64,000 nt of DNA. Source: JACVRW01 sp963808545. GTDB lineage: Bacteria > Actinomycetota > Thermoleophilia > Solirubrobacterales > Thermoleophilaceae. Every line of letters begins with the position of its first letter. Position 1 is the first letter of the stretch. Under the pieces are notes generated by a model that was not told the DNA's origin, did not search any database, and worked only from the letters and a program-made list of their open reading frames with translations. Positions 26,534 to 34,648 of the stretch are shown piece after piece. The stretch lies in assembly GCA_963808545.1 (NCBI GenBank), contig CAWEGB010000004.1, positions 1-64,000 of the forward strand, written 5' to 3'. A program made the translations under genes and the position numbers.

Positions 26534-27163
26534 ATGCCAGTCGCATTGAAGGAATGGGCCGTTACCGTGCGGGCTCTCGCCGAGGGCGAGCAGCTCGTGA
26601 CCCTGCGTAAGGGTGGAATCCGCGAGGAGAACAAGCACTTCGAGATAGAGCACGACCGGTTCTTTCTCTATCCGACCTTCGATCACCAGCGCAACGACCT
26701 GATCCGCCAGTCGCACGTGCCCGAGCTCGACCGGGCCCTCGAGGAGGGCGTCTGGCCGGACAACGAGCCGCCCGCCGAGGCGCTCATCCGGGAGGGGGGC
26801 ATCCCCCAGCCCGAGCGGGTGCGCATCCGGGCGTGGGCCGAGGTGGCGGCGAGCTACCTGATCACCGATCCGCGCGCCATCGACGCGCTGTCCCCGTACT
26901 ACATCTGGACGACCGACTACGCGGAGAAGCGGCTCTCCTGGAAACGCCGTCATCCCCTTCACGTGATGCTGCTGCGCACCTACCGCATTCCGCGGCCGGT
27001 CACGGTCAAGGTGCGTCCGGAGTACCACGGTTGCCGCTCCTGGCTCGAGCTCTACCGCGAGCTCCCGTTCGAGGGCACGCCGGTGCTCTCCGACGAGGAG
27101 TTCGAGCGGGCGTCGGAGGAGATCGAGGCGATCGCCTCGGACGCCGTGCCCGTCTTGGCCTGA
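26534..27163 (+). CDS. DUF1802 family protein
   Basis: 209 aa. Starts MPVALKEWAVTVRALAEGEQ, the family's conserved N-terminus, followed by LRKGGIREENKHFEIEHDRF and FLYPTFDHQRNDLIRQSH. Later GGCRSW-like segments (YHGCRSWLELYRELPFEG) end the domain. DUF1802 proteins are found in bacteria and archaea with no known activity; the first half resembles a nucleotide or nucleic-acid binding beta domain. An upstream ATG at 26465 is in frame but would be cut by the predicted promoter. GGAGG at 26517-26521 is a distant Shine-Dalgarno. Confidence 0.8.
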   Translation: MPVALKEWAVTVRALAEGEQLVTLRKGGIREENKHFEIEHDRFFLYPTFDHQRNDLIRQSHVPELDRALEEGVWPDNEPPAEALIREGGIPQPERVRIRAWAEVAASYLITDPRAIDALSPYYIWTTDYAEKRLSWKRRHPLHVMLLRTYRIPRPVTVKVRPEYHGCRSWLELYRELPFEGTPVLSDEEFERASEEIEAIASDAVPVLA

Positions 27164-27183
27164 GCGCGGGCCGCGTTCGTTTC

Positions 27184-27576
27184 CTACTGCTCGAAGGCGC
27201 CGGGGTCGGCAGGCACGTCCACCGCATGCTCTCGCAGCGCCTCGAGCGGAACGACGTCGAGCGCGCGCTCGTGCGTCGAGGCGAGCACCACGAAGGCGGC
27301 CGCGCCGTCCTCGTGGGCACGCAACCAGTTGGCCGCGGTGACGCACCAGCGGTCACCGGGCCGCAGTCCGGGGAATCCGTAGGCCGGCAGAGGTGAGACC
27401 AGGTCGTTGCCGATGCCGCGCTGGTGGGCGAGGAACTCCTCGGTGACCACGGCGCAGATCGTGTGACTGCCGAGGTCCTGAGGACCCGTGTTGCAGCAGC
27501 CGTCGCGGAAGAAGCCGGTCACGGGATCGGTGCCGCACGACTCCAGCTCATCGCCCAGCACGTTGCGCTCAGCCAC
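27184..27576 (-). CDS. DUF2237 family protein
   Basis: 130 aa from GTG 27576. Almost the whole length matches DUF2237: AERNVLGDELESCGTDPVTG, FFRDGCCNTGPQDLGSHTIC, AVVTEEFLAHQRGIGNDL, YGFPGLRPGDRWCVTAANW and THERALDVVPLEALREHA. The paired cysteines (CGTDP..GCCNTG) could bind metal. Function unknown. It follows the membrane beta-propeller gene by 23 nt on the same strand, so it may belong to the sigma factor operon. Confidence 0.85.
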   Translation of the reverse strand: MAERNVLGDELESCGTDPVTGFFRDGCCNTGPQDLGSHTICAVVTEEFLAHQRGIGNDLVSPLPAYGFPGLRPGDRWCVTAANWLRAHEDGAAAFVVLASTHERALDVVPLEALREHAVDVPADPGAFEQ

Positions 27577-27599
27577 CGGCGCAGTATCGCGCCTGGCGC

Positions 27600-28814
27600 T
27601 CAGCGGGCGCAGCACCACCCCGACAGGCGCGGGAAGCCTGCTCCGCGACCGCCCGGGTCGAGCTGCCGCGACACGCGTGAGAAGGCCCGTGGCCGTCCTC
27701 GCCCGATCAGCAGCCACTGATTCGCCTCCGGCCAGGCCACGAGCAGCCGGCGGCCGTCGGGCGACCACTCGAGCTCGGAGAACGTTCCCGGGCCGCTGAA
27801 CAGCCGGCGCCAGGCCACCAGGTCGCCGGTGAGTCCGACGGCCACAACCTGGGAGACGCCGCCCCGCGACAGGGCCACCGCCGCGCGCCGGCCGGACGGG
27901 TGAAGCGCCAGGGCGCCGGCGCGGGTGCCCACCGGAAGCGGGCGCTCCGCCCGCAGGCGGCCGTCGCGGCCACGCACCTGCAGGGCGTCCGGCAGAAGGA
28001 TCACCAGGCGGCGCCCGTCGCGCGACCAGGCTAGGTCGAGCGCCCGCGCCGGAAGGGGCGCAGACCACAGCCGCGCGCCGGTGTCGGCGTCGACGCTGGC
28101 CACGGCCTGACCCGTGCCACCGTTCGGCGTCGTCCGTACGTAGCTGAGGGAGTACCCGCGCCCGGGCCGCCAGGCGGGCGTGACCGCCGCGGCCCCGCCC
28201 GCGACGGCATGGTCGAGCCGCCCGCTGCCGTCGGCCACCCGGAGCGTCCGGCCCGATGGCCGCGACTCCAGGTAGGCCACTCTGTAGCCGTCGCCGCGCG
28301 ACCATGCGGGACGGCCCACTCTCCCCGGCCGGACGATCGACCAACGCGGCTCTCCCGACGGCTCCATCGCGGTGACCCGGCGTCCCCGCGTGCCGATCAC
28401 GTAGAGCCCGCGGGGCGACCAGCCCAGCTCGTGGTAACCGCCGAGCCTGCGCAGCGCTCCGCCGGGGTCCACCCGCCAGGCGCCGGAGTCGGATACCGCC
28501 AGCAGCCGCCCGCCCCGCGGGAAGCCGCGGAGGGTGGGTTGAGCCTCGTCGGGGGCGAGGCCCACGCGCTCCTCGATCCACTCGCCCACGGCCGCTCCCG
28601 CCGGGCTGAGCGCCGCGCCCAGACCCAGGGCGAGCAGAGCGGCCGCGAAGGCCAGGCGCAGCGCCGGACGCCGCGAGCGACTGGGGCGGACCGGGCTCCG
28701 CTCGGCGTGGGCGGCCTCGATCACGCGCCAGCTGCGTCGGGCCGCGCCCGCCTCGTCCGGGGCCGGGCTGTCCGCGAGGGCGTCGCGCAGGCGCTCTTCG
28801 AGCTGCGAGCTCAC
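27600..28814 (-). CDS. Single-pass membrane beta-propeller protein, candidate anti-sigma partner
   Basis: 404 aa from GTG 28814, overlapping the sigma gene stop (GTGA). Residues 1-48 are cytoplasmic (EERLRDALADSPAPDEAGAA), residues about 50-72 a transmembrane helix (LRLAFAAALLALGLGAALSP), and the rest an extracytoplasmic TolB/WD40-like propeller with repeated SPDGRRLL/SRDGRRL motifs (LAWSRDGRRLVILLP, LEWSPDGRRLLVAWPEA). Coupling to an ECF sigma gene and the cytoplasmic head suggest an anti-sigma factor sensing something outside the membrane. No ZAS His-Cys motif is visible, so it would be an atypical one. Confidence 0.75.
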   Translation of the reverse strand: MSSQLEERLRDALADSPAPDEAGAARRSWRVIEAAHAERSPVRPSRSRRPALRLAFAAALLALGLGAALSPAGAAVGEWIEERVGLAPDEAQPTLRGFPRGGRLLAVSDSGAWRVDPGGALRRLGGYHELGWSPRGLYVIGTRGRRVTAMEPSGEPRWSIVRPGRVGRPAWSRGDGYRVAYLESRPSGRTLRVADGSGRLDHAVAGGAAAVTPAWRPGRGYSLSYVRTTPNGGTGQAVASVDADTGARLWSAPLPARALDLAWSRDGRRLVILLPDALQVRGRDGRLRAERPLPVGTRAGALALHPSGRRAAVALSRGGVSQVVAVGLTGDLVAWRRLFSGPGTFSELEWSPDGRRLLVAWPEANQWLLIGRGRPRAFSRVSRQLDPGGRGAGFPRLSGWCCAR

Positions 28815-29446
28815 CTCTCCCCCACGATCTCGGCCAGCCGGTCGAGCGCGCGGCGCATGCGCGAGTTGACCGTCCCACGCGGCAGCTCGAGCAGGCGCGC
28901 GATCTCTCCGGGTGTGTACTCGAACAGGTAGCGCAGAGCCACGAGCGCGCGCTGTTCCGGGCCGAGCTCACGCAGGGCGTCGAGCAGGTCGTCCGAGAAG
29001 GGCACACTGGGCCGGTCGGGCGCGGCCGTGACGGCCTCGGCCGCCGCGGGATCGACCTCGGCGCGCAGGCTCCGGGCGCGCGCGGCGTCGATGGCCCGGT
29101 TGACGACTATGCGGTGCATCCAGGGCCCGAACGGTCGCCGCCGGTCGAAGCGGTCGAGAGCGCGCACCGCGGCCAGGAACGACTCCTGGGCGATGTCCTC
29201 TGCCGCAGCCGCGTCGTGGACCACGAGGTACGCCGCACGGTAGGCGCGTGGCCACTCTCGCCGAAACAGCGCCTCCAGCGCCTCGGACGAGCCGCGCTGT
29301 GCCTCCCGCACGAGCCGCCCCTCCCCGGGTCCCGCCGCAGCCCGAGTGGCGGCCACGCGCGCAAGCAGCCCCGGCCCACCGGCGGGCGCCAGGGCTCCGG
29401 GCCGATCCTCGTTCACGCTGACAGCGGAGCTTCTCACGCGCTTCAC
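28811..29446 (-). CDS. ECF-family RNA polymerase sigma factor
   Basis: 211 aa. Sigma-2 around residues 60-115 (EDIAQESFLAAVRALDRFD, then RRPFGPWMHRIVVNRAIDAA) and sigma-4 around 155-205 (LGPEQRALVALRYLFEYTPG, EIARLLELPRGTVNSRMRRA, the helix-turn-helix). A 45-residue N-terminal extension precedes sigma-2. Start GTG 29446 (GTG at 29416, VNEDRPG, is possible). Coupled to a membrane protein gene in the usual sigma/anti-sigma order. Confidence 0.9.
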   Translation of the reverse strand: MKRVRSSAVSVNEDRPGALAPAGGPGLLARVAATRAAAGPGEGRLVREAQRGSSEALEALFRREWPRAYRAAYLVVHDAAAAEDIAQESFLAAVRALDRFDRRRPFGPWMHRIVVNRAIDAARARSLRAEVDPAAAEAVTAAPDRPSVPFSDDLLDALRELGPEQRALVALRYLFEYTPGEIARLLELPRGTVNSRMRRALDRLAEIVGER

Positions 29447-29504
29447 CCGAAGTCACTACGTGGGCGCCCGGGTGAGAGGTCCCGTCTGTCTCGAGATCGG
29501 CCGC

Positions 29505-30950
29505 TCAGGCCGCGATGAGCACCGGGTCGGCCACGGCCGTCCTCAGGTTGCCGACGAACTGAGAGCCGGGCGCGCACTGCCCCGCCGGCGCGCCGTCAGG
29601 GCGGGCGAGCAAGGCGCCGCCGGCCCGGATGCCCATCGCCGTCGCGCTGATCGAGTCGAGGCTCCTCAATGCCAGCGGCGGCCCTCCGCGGACGCCGGCT
29701 GCCGCCGCCTCCCAGGCGGGCCGTGACTCCGGTCCCGTGAACAGGGTGAGCCCGGGGCCGAGCAGGTCGAGCGTGGAGACCCGGCCCTCGCCGGCGGCCG
29801 TCCAGACGTGCTTGATCCGGCCGCCCAGGTCCGCCTGCAGCTCGTGCTCGGCCTCGCGCGCCGTCCCCCGCGGGTCGGCCGAGCGCGCCACGTTGTGCTC
29901 GGCCACCGGCCGTCGTTCGCTCTCATAGGAGTCGAGCAAGTCCGGTCCGGCCCAGCCGCGCAGCACCCAGGCGAGCTTCCAGCCGAGGTCGTAGCCGTCG
30001 TGGATCGCGGTGTTCATCCCGGTCCCGCCTCGGGGGGTCACACGGTGGGCCGCATCCCCCGCGAGGAGGACGTTGCCCGCGCGGTAGCTCGATGCCATCT
30101 GGGCGGCGAACGAGAACGTGCCGATGCGCTCGATCTGGGGCTCCAGCGCCGGCACGCCCGCACCGACCCGGATGCGCTCGGCCATGCGTTCCTCGGTGAG
30201 CTCCCCCGCGCCGCCGTCCGGCTCGTTCATCGTCGCGTAGAGCCAGCGGTCGCCGCGACCGGCCGGCAGGAAGACGCCCTCGGCGTCAGGGTGCGCGATC
30301 GCGTAGAGGCCGTAGCGGTGGTGCCCGAGCAACTCGGTCAGCGGCGCCCGAAACAGCGTGCTCACCGCCTCCATCAGCCGGTCGGAGCCGTGCATGTCGA
30401 TCCCCAGCGCCTGTCGCACCATGCTGTGTGCGCCGTCGGCGGCGATCAGGTAGGTCGCTTCGACCACCCGTGACCCGCCGTCCGCCGCACCGCTCAGCAG
30501 GATCCGGACCCCGTCCGGGCGATGCTCCACCTGCGCGACCTCGGCGCCGAACTCCACGCGACCGGTACCGAGCGATCGCACGTGGTCCAGCAAGACGGGC
30601 TCGAGGTGGTCCTGAGGAACGCATGCCGGCGCCGTCGGGCTCACCATCGCGGCCTGGGCTTTCGTCGGCAGGCCGGTCGGTGACCCGTGACCCGACTCGG
30701 CCAGCGCAAGTGTTCGGCAATGCCATTGAAGCCACTCGACATCGGTCCCGCCCTCGCGAATCTCCTGCTCGAGGCCCCAGGAGCGCAGCAGCTCCATCGA
30801 GCGCGTGCTGATCGCCGTCGCCCGTGGCAGGGAGGAGAGATCGCTCCGGCGCTCCACGAGCAGGAAGTCGATCCCCTGCCGAGCGAGCGCGGCGCCCGCG
30901 GTCAGCCCGGCCGGGCCGGCCCCCACGATCACCACCGGCACCTCGCTCAC
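29505..30950 (-). CDS. FAD-dependent aromatic-ring monooxygenase (PHBH/UbiH type)
   Basis: 481 aa from GTG 30950, overlapping the methyltransferase stop (GTGA). FAD motif VVIVGAGPAGLTAGAALARQ, the class A monooxygenase DG motif YLIAADGAHSMVRQALGI, and the second FAD motif NVLLAGDAAHRVTPRGGTGM with NTAIHDGYDLGWKLA. The C-terminal thioredoxin-like domain is present (LLGPGLTLFTGPES). NAD(P)H-dependent hydroxylation of an aromatic or polyketide-like substrate is expected. Pairing with a methyltransferase and PadR control suggests detoxification or tailoring of a phenolic compound. Confidence 0.88.
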   Translation of the reverse strand: MSEVPVVIVGAGPAGLTAGAALARQGIDFLLVERRSDLSSLPRATAISTRSMELLRSWGLEQEIREGGTDVEWLQWHCRTLALAESGHGSPTGLPTKAQAAMVSPTAPACVPQDHLEPVLLDHVRSLGTGRVEFGAEVAQVEHRPDGVRILLSGAADGGSRVVEATYLIAADGAHSMVRQALGIDMHGSDRLMEAVSTLFRAPLTELLGHHRYGLYAIAHPDAEGVFLPAGRGDRWLYATMNEPDGGAGELTEERMAERIRVGAGVPALEPQIERIGTFSFAAQMASSYRAGNVLLAGDAAHRVTPRGGTGMNTAIHDGYDLGWKLAWVLRGWAGPDLLDSYESERRPVAEHNVARSADPRGTAREAEHELQADLGGRIKHVWTAAGEGRVSTLDLLGPGLTLFTGPESRPAWEAAAAGVRGGPPLALRSLDSISATAMGIRAGGALLARPDGAPAGQCAPGSQFVGNLRTAVADPVLIAA

Positions 30951-31750
30951 GGGGCGCCCGCCACGAGGAAGCGAAACTCGTTGCGCAGCCGGTAGGAGCC
31001 GCGCTCGTCGCGGTGGGGGGCCATCGCGTCGACGATCTGCCGGCCGACCGCGAGCTCCCGTTCGGGCCCCACGAGCTTCGCGATCCCCGACGGCGCCATC
31101 AGGAGGCGGGCGAGCGTCTCGGCATCGGGGTACTCGTAGGCGAAGGTCGCGGTGAACGCATCGGCCGGTGCGAGCCCCGCCTCTGAGGCGATCTCCTCCA
31201 GGACACCGGGGCGCCACAGGGGGGGCTGCGCGGAGGGCGCGGTGGCCGGCTTCGGCATGAAGGGGCGCACCACCGCCTTCATCGCCTCGATGTCGCAGTG
31301 CTCGGGTGGCCCCCACACCTGGGCGACCACGGGCGCACCGGACCTCGCCACCCTGCCCGCCTCGCGCAGCGCGCCCACCAGGTCGGCGGCGAAGAAGAAC
31401 GACGTGAAGCCGGTGACCAGGTCGAAGAGGTCGTCCTCGTAGGGGAGAAACTGCATGTCCCCCACGCGCAGGTCGGCTTCCGGAACACGCTCTGCGGCCA
31501 GCTCGAGCAGCGCCTCCGACGCGTCGAGTCCGAATACCCGCGCGCCGCGATCGGCGGCCAGCCGCAGGAAGGCACCGGTTCCGCAGCCGATGTCCAGTAC
31601 GCGCTGTCCGGACTCGAGGCCGACTCGGCCGATCGCCGCTTCGTAGGCCGGGAGCTGTTGCTCCTCGGTGCGAGCCCAGTCGTCGGGGCGAGCCCCCCAG
31701 AGTGGTCCCCAGCGCTCTGCGCTGCCCTGCGTCGAGATGGTGCCTGTCAT
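30947..31750 (-). CDS. SAM-dependent class I methyltransferase
   Basis: 267 aa from ATG 31750 (MTGTISTQGSAERWG); an upstream in-frame ATG at 31792 would lie inside the operator. SAM motif VLDIGCGTGAFLRLAADRGA, acidic motif VFGLDASEALLELAA, then VGDMQFLPYEDDLFDLVTGF. A UbiE-like enzyme with a C-terminal region (PLWRPGVLEEIASEAGLAPA) for substrate binding. First gene of a two-gene operon with the monooxygenase and divergent from the PadR gene; both probably answer to the twin operators. Confidence 0.87.
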   Translation of the reverse strand: MTGTISTQGSAERWGPLWGARPDDWARTEEQQLPAYEAAIGRVGLESGQRVLDIGCGTGAFLRLAADRGARVFGLDASEALLELAAERVPEADLRVGDMQFLPYEDDLFDLVTGFTSFFFAADLVGALREAGRVARSGAPVVAQVWGPPEHCDIEAMKAVVRPFMPKPATAPSAQPPLWRPGVLEEIASEAGLAPADAFTATFAYEYPDAETLARLLMAPSGIAKLVGPERELAVGRQIVDAMAPHRDERGSYRLRNEFRFLVAGAP

Positions 31751-31768
31751 CGTCTGCGTCCTCGCTAA

Positions 31769-31783
31769 ACTACGGTCCGTAGT
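31769..31783. promoter_or_regulatory. PadR operator 1, ACTACGG-T-CCGTAGT
   Basis: Perfect 15-bp palindrome between the methyltransferase and padR-like genes. Its TAGTTT overlap on the minus strand could be the methyltransferase -10 region. Its centre is 22 bp from operator 2, two helical turns, so two repressor dimers could sit on one DNA face. Confidence 0.7.
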
Positions 31784-31791
31784 ATCTAACA

Positions 31792-31804
31792 CTATGGACC
31801 ATAG
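31792..31804. promoter_or_regulatory. PadR operator 2, CTATGG-A-CCATAG
   Basis: Perfect 13-bp palindrome ending 2 nt before the regulator's ATG (31807). Shares the pattern CTAnGG-n-CCnTAG with operator 1. Confidence 0.7.
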
Positions 31805-31806
31805 CT

Positions 31807-32358
31807 ATGTCAAGCGCTGAGCTCAGCCTGTTCTCGTACGAGATCCTCGGCCTGGTGGGGCGCGAGGGCGCCGGGGCTCACGACCTGCTGCAGATGGCGC
31901 AGCGCGATCGCATGCTCGACTGGGCCGGTGAGAGCCAGTACTACGTCGAGCCCAAGCGCCTGGCCAAGCTCGGCTATCTCGAGACGCGCACGGAGCCGGG
32001 CAAGACGCGGGAGCGGACGGTGTACACGCTCACCGACGCCGGGCTGGAGGCCCTGCGTGACTACGCCGGCACAGCGGTGACCTTCACCCCGTTCAAGAGC
32101 GACGCGCTCGTGCGGCTGCTCATCGCCGACCTCGTCGGCGAGCGGGTGACGCGCGACAGCATGGGCACGCTGCGCGAGGACATCGCCGACCTGCAGCAGC
32201 GGGTGGCCGACGCCGAGGCGCGTAGCGAGGACCTCCCCCACCGGAGCAAATATCTGCTGCTCGCCACCGGCTTCATGCAAGCACTGCTCCAGCTGCACCT
32301 GCAGCTCGTGGACGACGTGGAGAGCCAGCTCTCCGACGACGCCCCGGAAGCCGCCTAG
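31807..32358 (+). CDS. PadR-family transcriptional regulator
   Basis: 183 aa. Winged-helix domain at residues 1-90: FSYEILGLVGREGAGAHDLL, DWAGESQYYVEPKRLAKLGY (recognition helix), LETRTEPGKTRERTVYTLTD. Then a C-terminal dimerisation helix bundle (ADLQQRVADAEARSEDLPHR). PadR repressors respond to phenolic acids or drugs. ATG 31807 abuts the second operator with no Shine-Dalgarno. Its TAG stop interlocks with the stop of the convergent gene at 32355. Confidence 0.88.
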   Translation: MSSAELSLFSYEILGLVGREGAGAHDLLQMAQRDRMLDWAGESQYYVEPKRLAKLGYLETRTEPGKTRERTVYTLTDAGLEALRDYAGTAVTFTPFKSDALVRLLIADLVGERVTRDSMGTLREDIADLQQRVADAEARSEDLPHRSKYLLLATGFMQALLQLHLQLVDDVESQLSDDAPEAA

Positions 32359-32705
32359 CCGCTCGTCCTGTCCAAGAGCTGCAGCAGGTCGTGGGCCGCC
32401 AGCTCGATGTCCTTGTGGCGCCACTCGGCGGCGCGGTACACGCAGGCGATGAGCGCGCTGCGGTGCACCCGGCGCAGGTCTCCGTAGACGAAGGCGTACC
32501 TCGCCTTGGTCTCCTCGGCCGCCCCGTCGGTCAGGCCGATGTGCCAGCTCGCGTAGTCCTCCCACGAGTGGTTCTCGAGAAAGGCGTTCTCGGCCTCGGC
32601 GCCCGGCTGCACGTCGCCCCATTCGCTGTCGAGCACGTACTGACGAGCCTCGATTCGCTCGCGGGCGCGCTTCACCGCTGCGTCGTTGACCGAATAGGAC
32701 GCGAT
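32355..32705 (-). CDS. Conserved actinobacterial hypothetical protein, start codon unclear
   Basis: About 116 aa, acidic and mostly helical: ASYSVNDAAVKRARERIEAR, QYVLDSEWGDVQPGAEAENA, WHIGLTDGAAEETKARYAFV and CVYRAAEWRHKDIELAAHDL. I recognise the sequence type as a widespread uncharacterised actinobacterial protein that normally begins just before SYSVND. At that point the codon is ATC (32705-32703), preceded by GAGG on the minus strand. The nearest canonical start is GTG 32675, which would remove ten conserved residues. No domain or catalytic motif seen. Confidence 0.65.
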   Translation of the reverse strand: MASYSVNDAAVKRARERIEARQYVLDSEWGDVQPGAEAENAFLENHSWEDYASWHIGLTDGAAEETKARYAFVYGDLRRVHRSALIACVYRAAEWRHKDIELAAHDLLQLLDRTSG

Positions 32706-32763
32706 GGCCTCATTGTGCCGCTCCGCGCCCGCCGGCGACGCCCGGCTGCAAGAGTTGGCCCGA

Positions 32764-33513
32764 GTGCCATGGGTCGAGTCGCACTCGCTCTCCTTCTCCG
32801 CCCGCCACGAGTCCAGCCAGCGGTCGGAGGCCGCCGGGGTGCTCGCCGGGCTGGAGGACTTCCGCACGCAGCTCGACGGACTGTTCGAGTACACCCCGGG
32901 CGAGATCGCCGTCATCCTCCACGCCCGCAGTGCCGCGCTCACCCTGGCCCACCCCTGGCTGCCGCTGGCCCGCCGCGTGAGCGCTCCCGCGGGGCGCAGG
33001 TACTTCGCGGGGTGGTTCACCGAGAACGAGATCCACGTGCTGTCGCCGCCGGCCCTCGACGCGCGGGCGTCGAAGGTCGAGGGCTCGCGCGAGGCGCTGC
33101 GGCTGTCGCCCGTGCACGAGTACGCCCACGTGGTGATCGGGGCCAACAGCCCCGACCTGCCGCCGCCGTTCTCGTACGCGGCCTTCCGGCGCTACGTGCG
33201 CTGGGCCTGGCTGTGCGAGGGGGCCGCCACCTGGCTGTCCGGGCAGACCCCCCACCTGCGGCCGGCCATCGTCAGGCGGCTGCGCGAGGGCGGTCGCCCC
33301 GAGTTTCCTCCCGCGCCCGCGGACGCGATGCTCCTCGGTGGCACCATCTTCGACCTGCTCGAACGGGAGGCCGGCTCCGTCGCCGCGGCGCAGCTGGCGG
33401 TGCGCCCGCTCGAGCGCGGTCCCCGCTCACTCCTCGTCGACGCCTTCGGGCGCCAGCTGCCCGGCGTCGAGCGCGACTGGCGCGACGAGCTCGAGTCGCT
33501 GAAGGCGTCCTAG
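32764..33513 (+). CDS. Gluzincin-type zinc metalloprotease (peptidase MA-like)
   Basis: 249 aa from GTG 32764 (ATG 32704 is in frame but would run into the divergent gene). PWVESHSLSFSARHESSQRS opens the domain, LFEYTPGEIAVILHA follows, then the zinc motif HEYAHVVIG (HExxH) at about residue 118 and the third ligand Glu in WLCEGAATWLSG. No signal peptide or membrane helix is evident in this form. Substrate unknown. Convergent with the acyl-CoA dehydrogenase at 33518, 4 nt between stops. Confidence 0.75.
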   Translation: MPWVESHSLSFSARHESSQRSEAAGVLAGLEDFRTQLDGLFEYTPGEIAVILHARSAALTLAHPWLPLARRVSAPAGRRYFAGWFTENEIHVLSPPALDARASKVEGSREALRLSPVHEYAHVVIGANSPDLPPPFSYAAFRRYVRWAWLCEGAATWLSGQTPHLRPAIVRRLREGGRPEFPPAPADAMLLGGTIFDLLEREAGSVAAAQLAVRPLERGPRSLLVDAFGRQLPGVERDWRDELESLKAS

Positions 33514-33517
33514 TGCT

Positions 33518-34648
33518 CTAGAGCCCGAGCGTCTTGGCGATGATGTTCTTCTGGATCTCCGAGGTGCCGCCGTAGATCGTGGTGACCACGGCGCTGCGCA
33601 GGTGGCGCTCCATCGGGTACTCGGTGGCGTACCCGTAGCCGCCCATGATCTGCACGCCCTCGAGGGCACAGCGCTTGGCCAGCTCGGTGGCCGCGAGCTT
33701 GGCCATCGAGGCCTCCTGCGGCAGCATGCGGTTCGGATCCTCGTCGGTGAGTGAGGCCACCCAGCGCACCAAGAGCCGTACCTGGGCGAGCTCGGTGGCC
33801 AGCTCGGCGAAGCGGTGTGAGAGCGCCTGGAAGCTGCCGACGGGGCGGCCGAACTGGCGCCGCTCCTTGGCGTAGGCGAGCGCGTCGTCGAAGGTCCGCT
33901 GAGCGAGCCCCAGGGCGCTCGCGGCCAGGATCGTCCGCTCGTAGTTGAGCCCGGCCATCAGCTGGGTCCAGCCCGCACCCTCGCCGCCGAGCAGCGCCTC
34001 CTCGGGGACGCGGACGCCCTCGAGGTGGATCTCGTTGGTCTCCTCGCCGCCGAGCGTCTTGATCGGGGTGAGGGTCATCCCGGGCGTGTCGCGCGGCACC
34101 AGGATCATCGACATGTCCTCGTGGCGCTCACCGGAGCCGGTGCGGCAGACGATCAGCACGTGGCTCGCCTTGTGCGCGTAGGAGCACCACATCTTCGCCC
34201 CGTCGAGCACCCACTCGCCCTCCTCCAGCCGGGCGCGCGTCTTGAGCGCGGCCACGTCGGAGCCGGCGTCGGGCTCTGACATCGCGATCGCGAGCGTCCC
34301 GCCGGCCACCACGCGGCCGAAGAGGTCGCGCTTCTGGTCCTCGGTGCCGAAGCGGTTGAGCGCCCCCACCACGATCAGGGTCACGCCGTAGCCCGCCACC
34401 GGGATCTGGCCACGGGCGGTCTCCTCCAGGAACAGCGTGGCGTCCAGGAAGCTCCCCCCGGAGCCGCCGTACTCCTCCGGGATCTGAAGGCCGTACCAGC
34501 CCAGCTCGCCCATGCGTGCCGCGACGGCGTCGTCGTGGCCGTCGTCGCCGGCCTCGAACTTCTCCCGCTCCGCGAAGTCGCGGATCGCCTCGACAAACGC
34601 GCTCTGTTCCTCGGATAGGCCCGTCTGCGATCCCGCGGAGCTGATCAC
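33518..34648 (-). CDS. Acyl-CoA dehydrogenase
   Basis: 376 aa from GTG 34648, overlapping the preceding gene's stop (GTGA). N-domain LGWYGLQIPEEYGGSGGSFL, FAD/acyl region IAMSEPDAGSDVAALKTRAR, WVLDGAKMWCSYAHKASHVL, C-terminal YAKERRQFGRPVGSFQALSH, IMGGYGYATEYPMERHLRSA and YGGTSEIQKNIIAKTLG. Intact. Coupled with a second, distinct acyl-CoA dehydrogenase; paired genes like this encode heterotetrameric sterol side-chain dehydrogenases (FadE-type) in actinobacteria, so an alpha2beta2 enzyme is possible. Substrate unknown. Confidence 0.92.
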   Translation of the reverse strand: MISSAGSQTGLSEEQSAFVEAIRDFAEREKFEAGDDGHDDAVAARMGELGWYGLQIPEEYGGSGGSFLDATLFLEETARGQIPVAGYGVTLIVVGALNRFGTEDQKRDLFGRVVAGGTLAIAMSEPDAGSDVAALKTRARLEEGEWVLDGAKMWCSYAHKASHVLIVCRTGSGERHEDMSMILVPRDTPGMTLTPIKTLGGEETNEIHLEGVRVPEEALLGGEGAGWTQLMAGLNYERTILAASALGLAQRTFDDALAYAKERRQFGRPVGSFQALSHRFAELATELAQVRLLVRWVASLTDEDPNRMLPQEASMAKLAATELAKRCALEGVQIMGGYGYATEYPMERHLRSAVVTTIYGGTSEIQKNIIAKTLGL

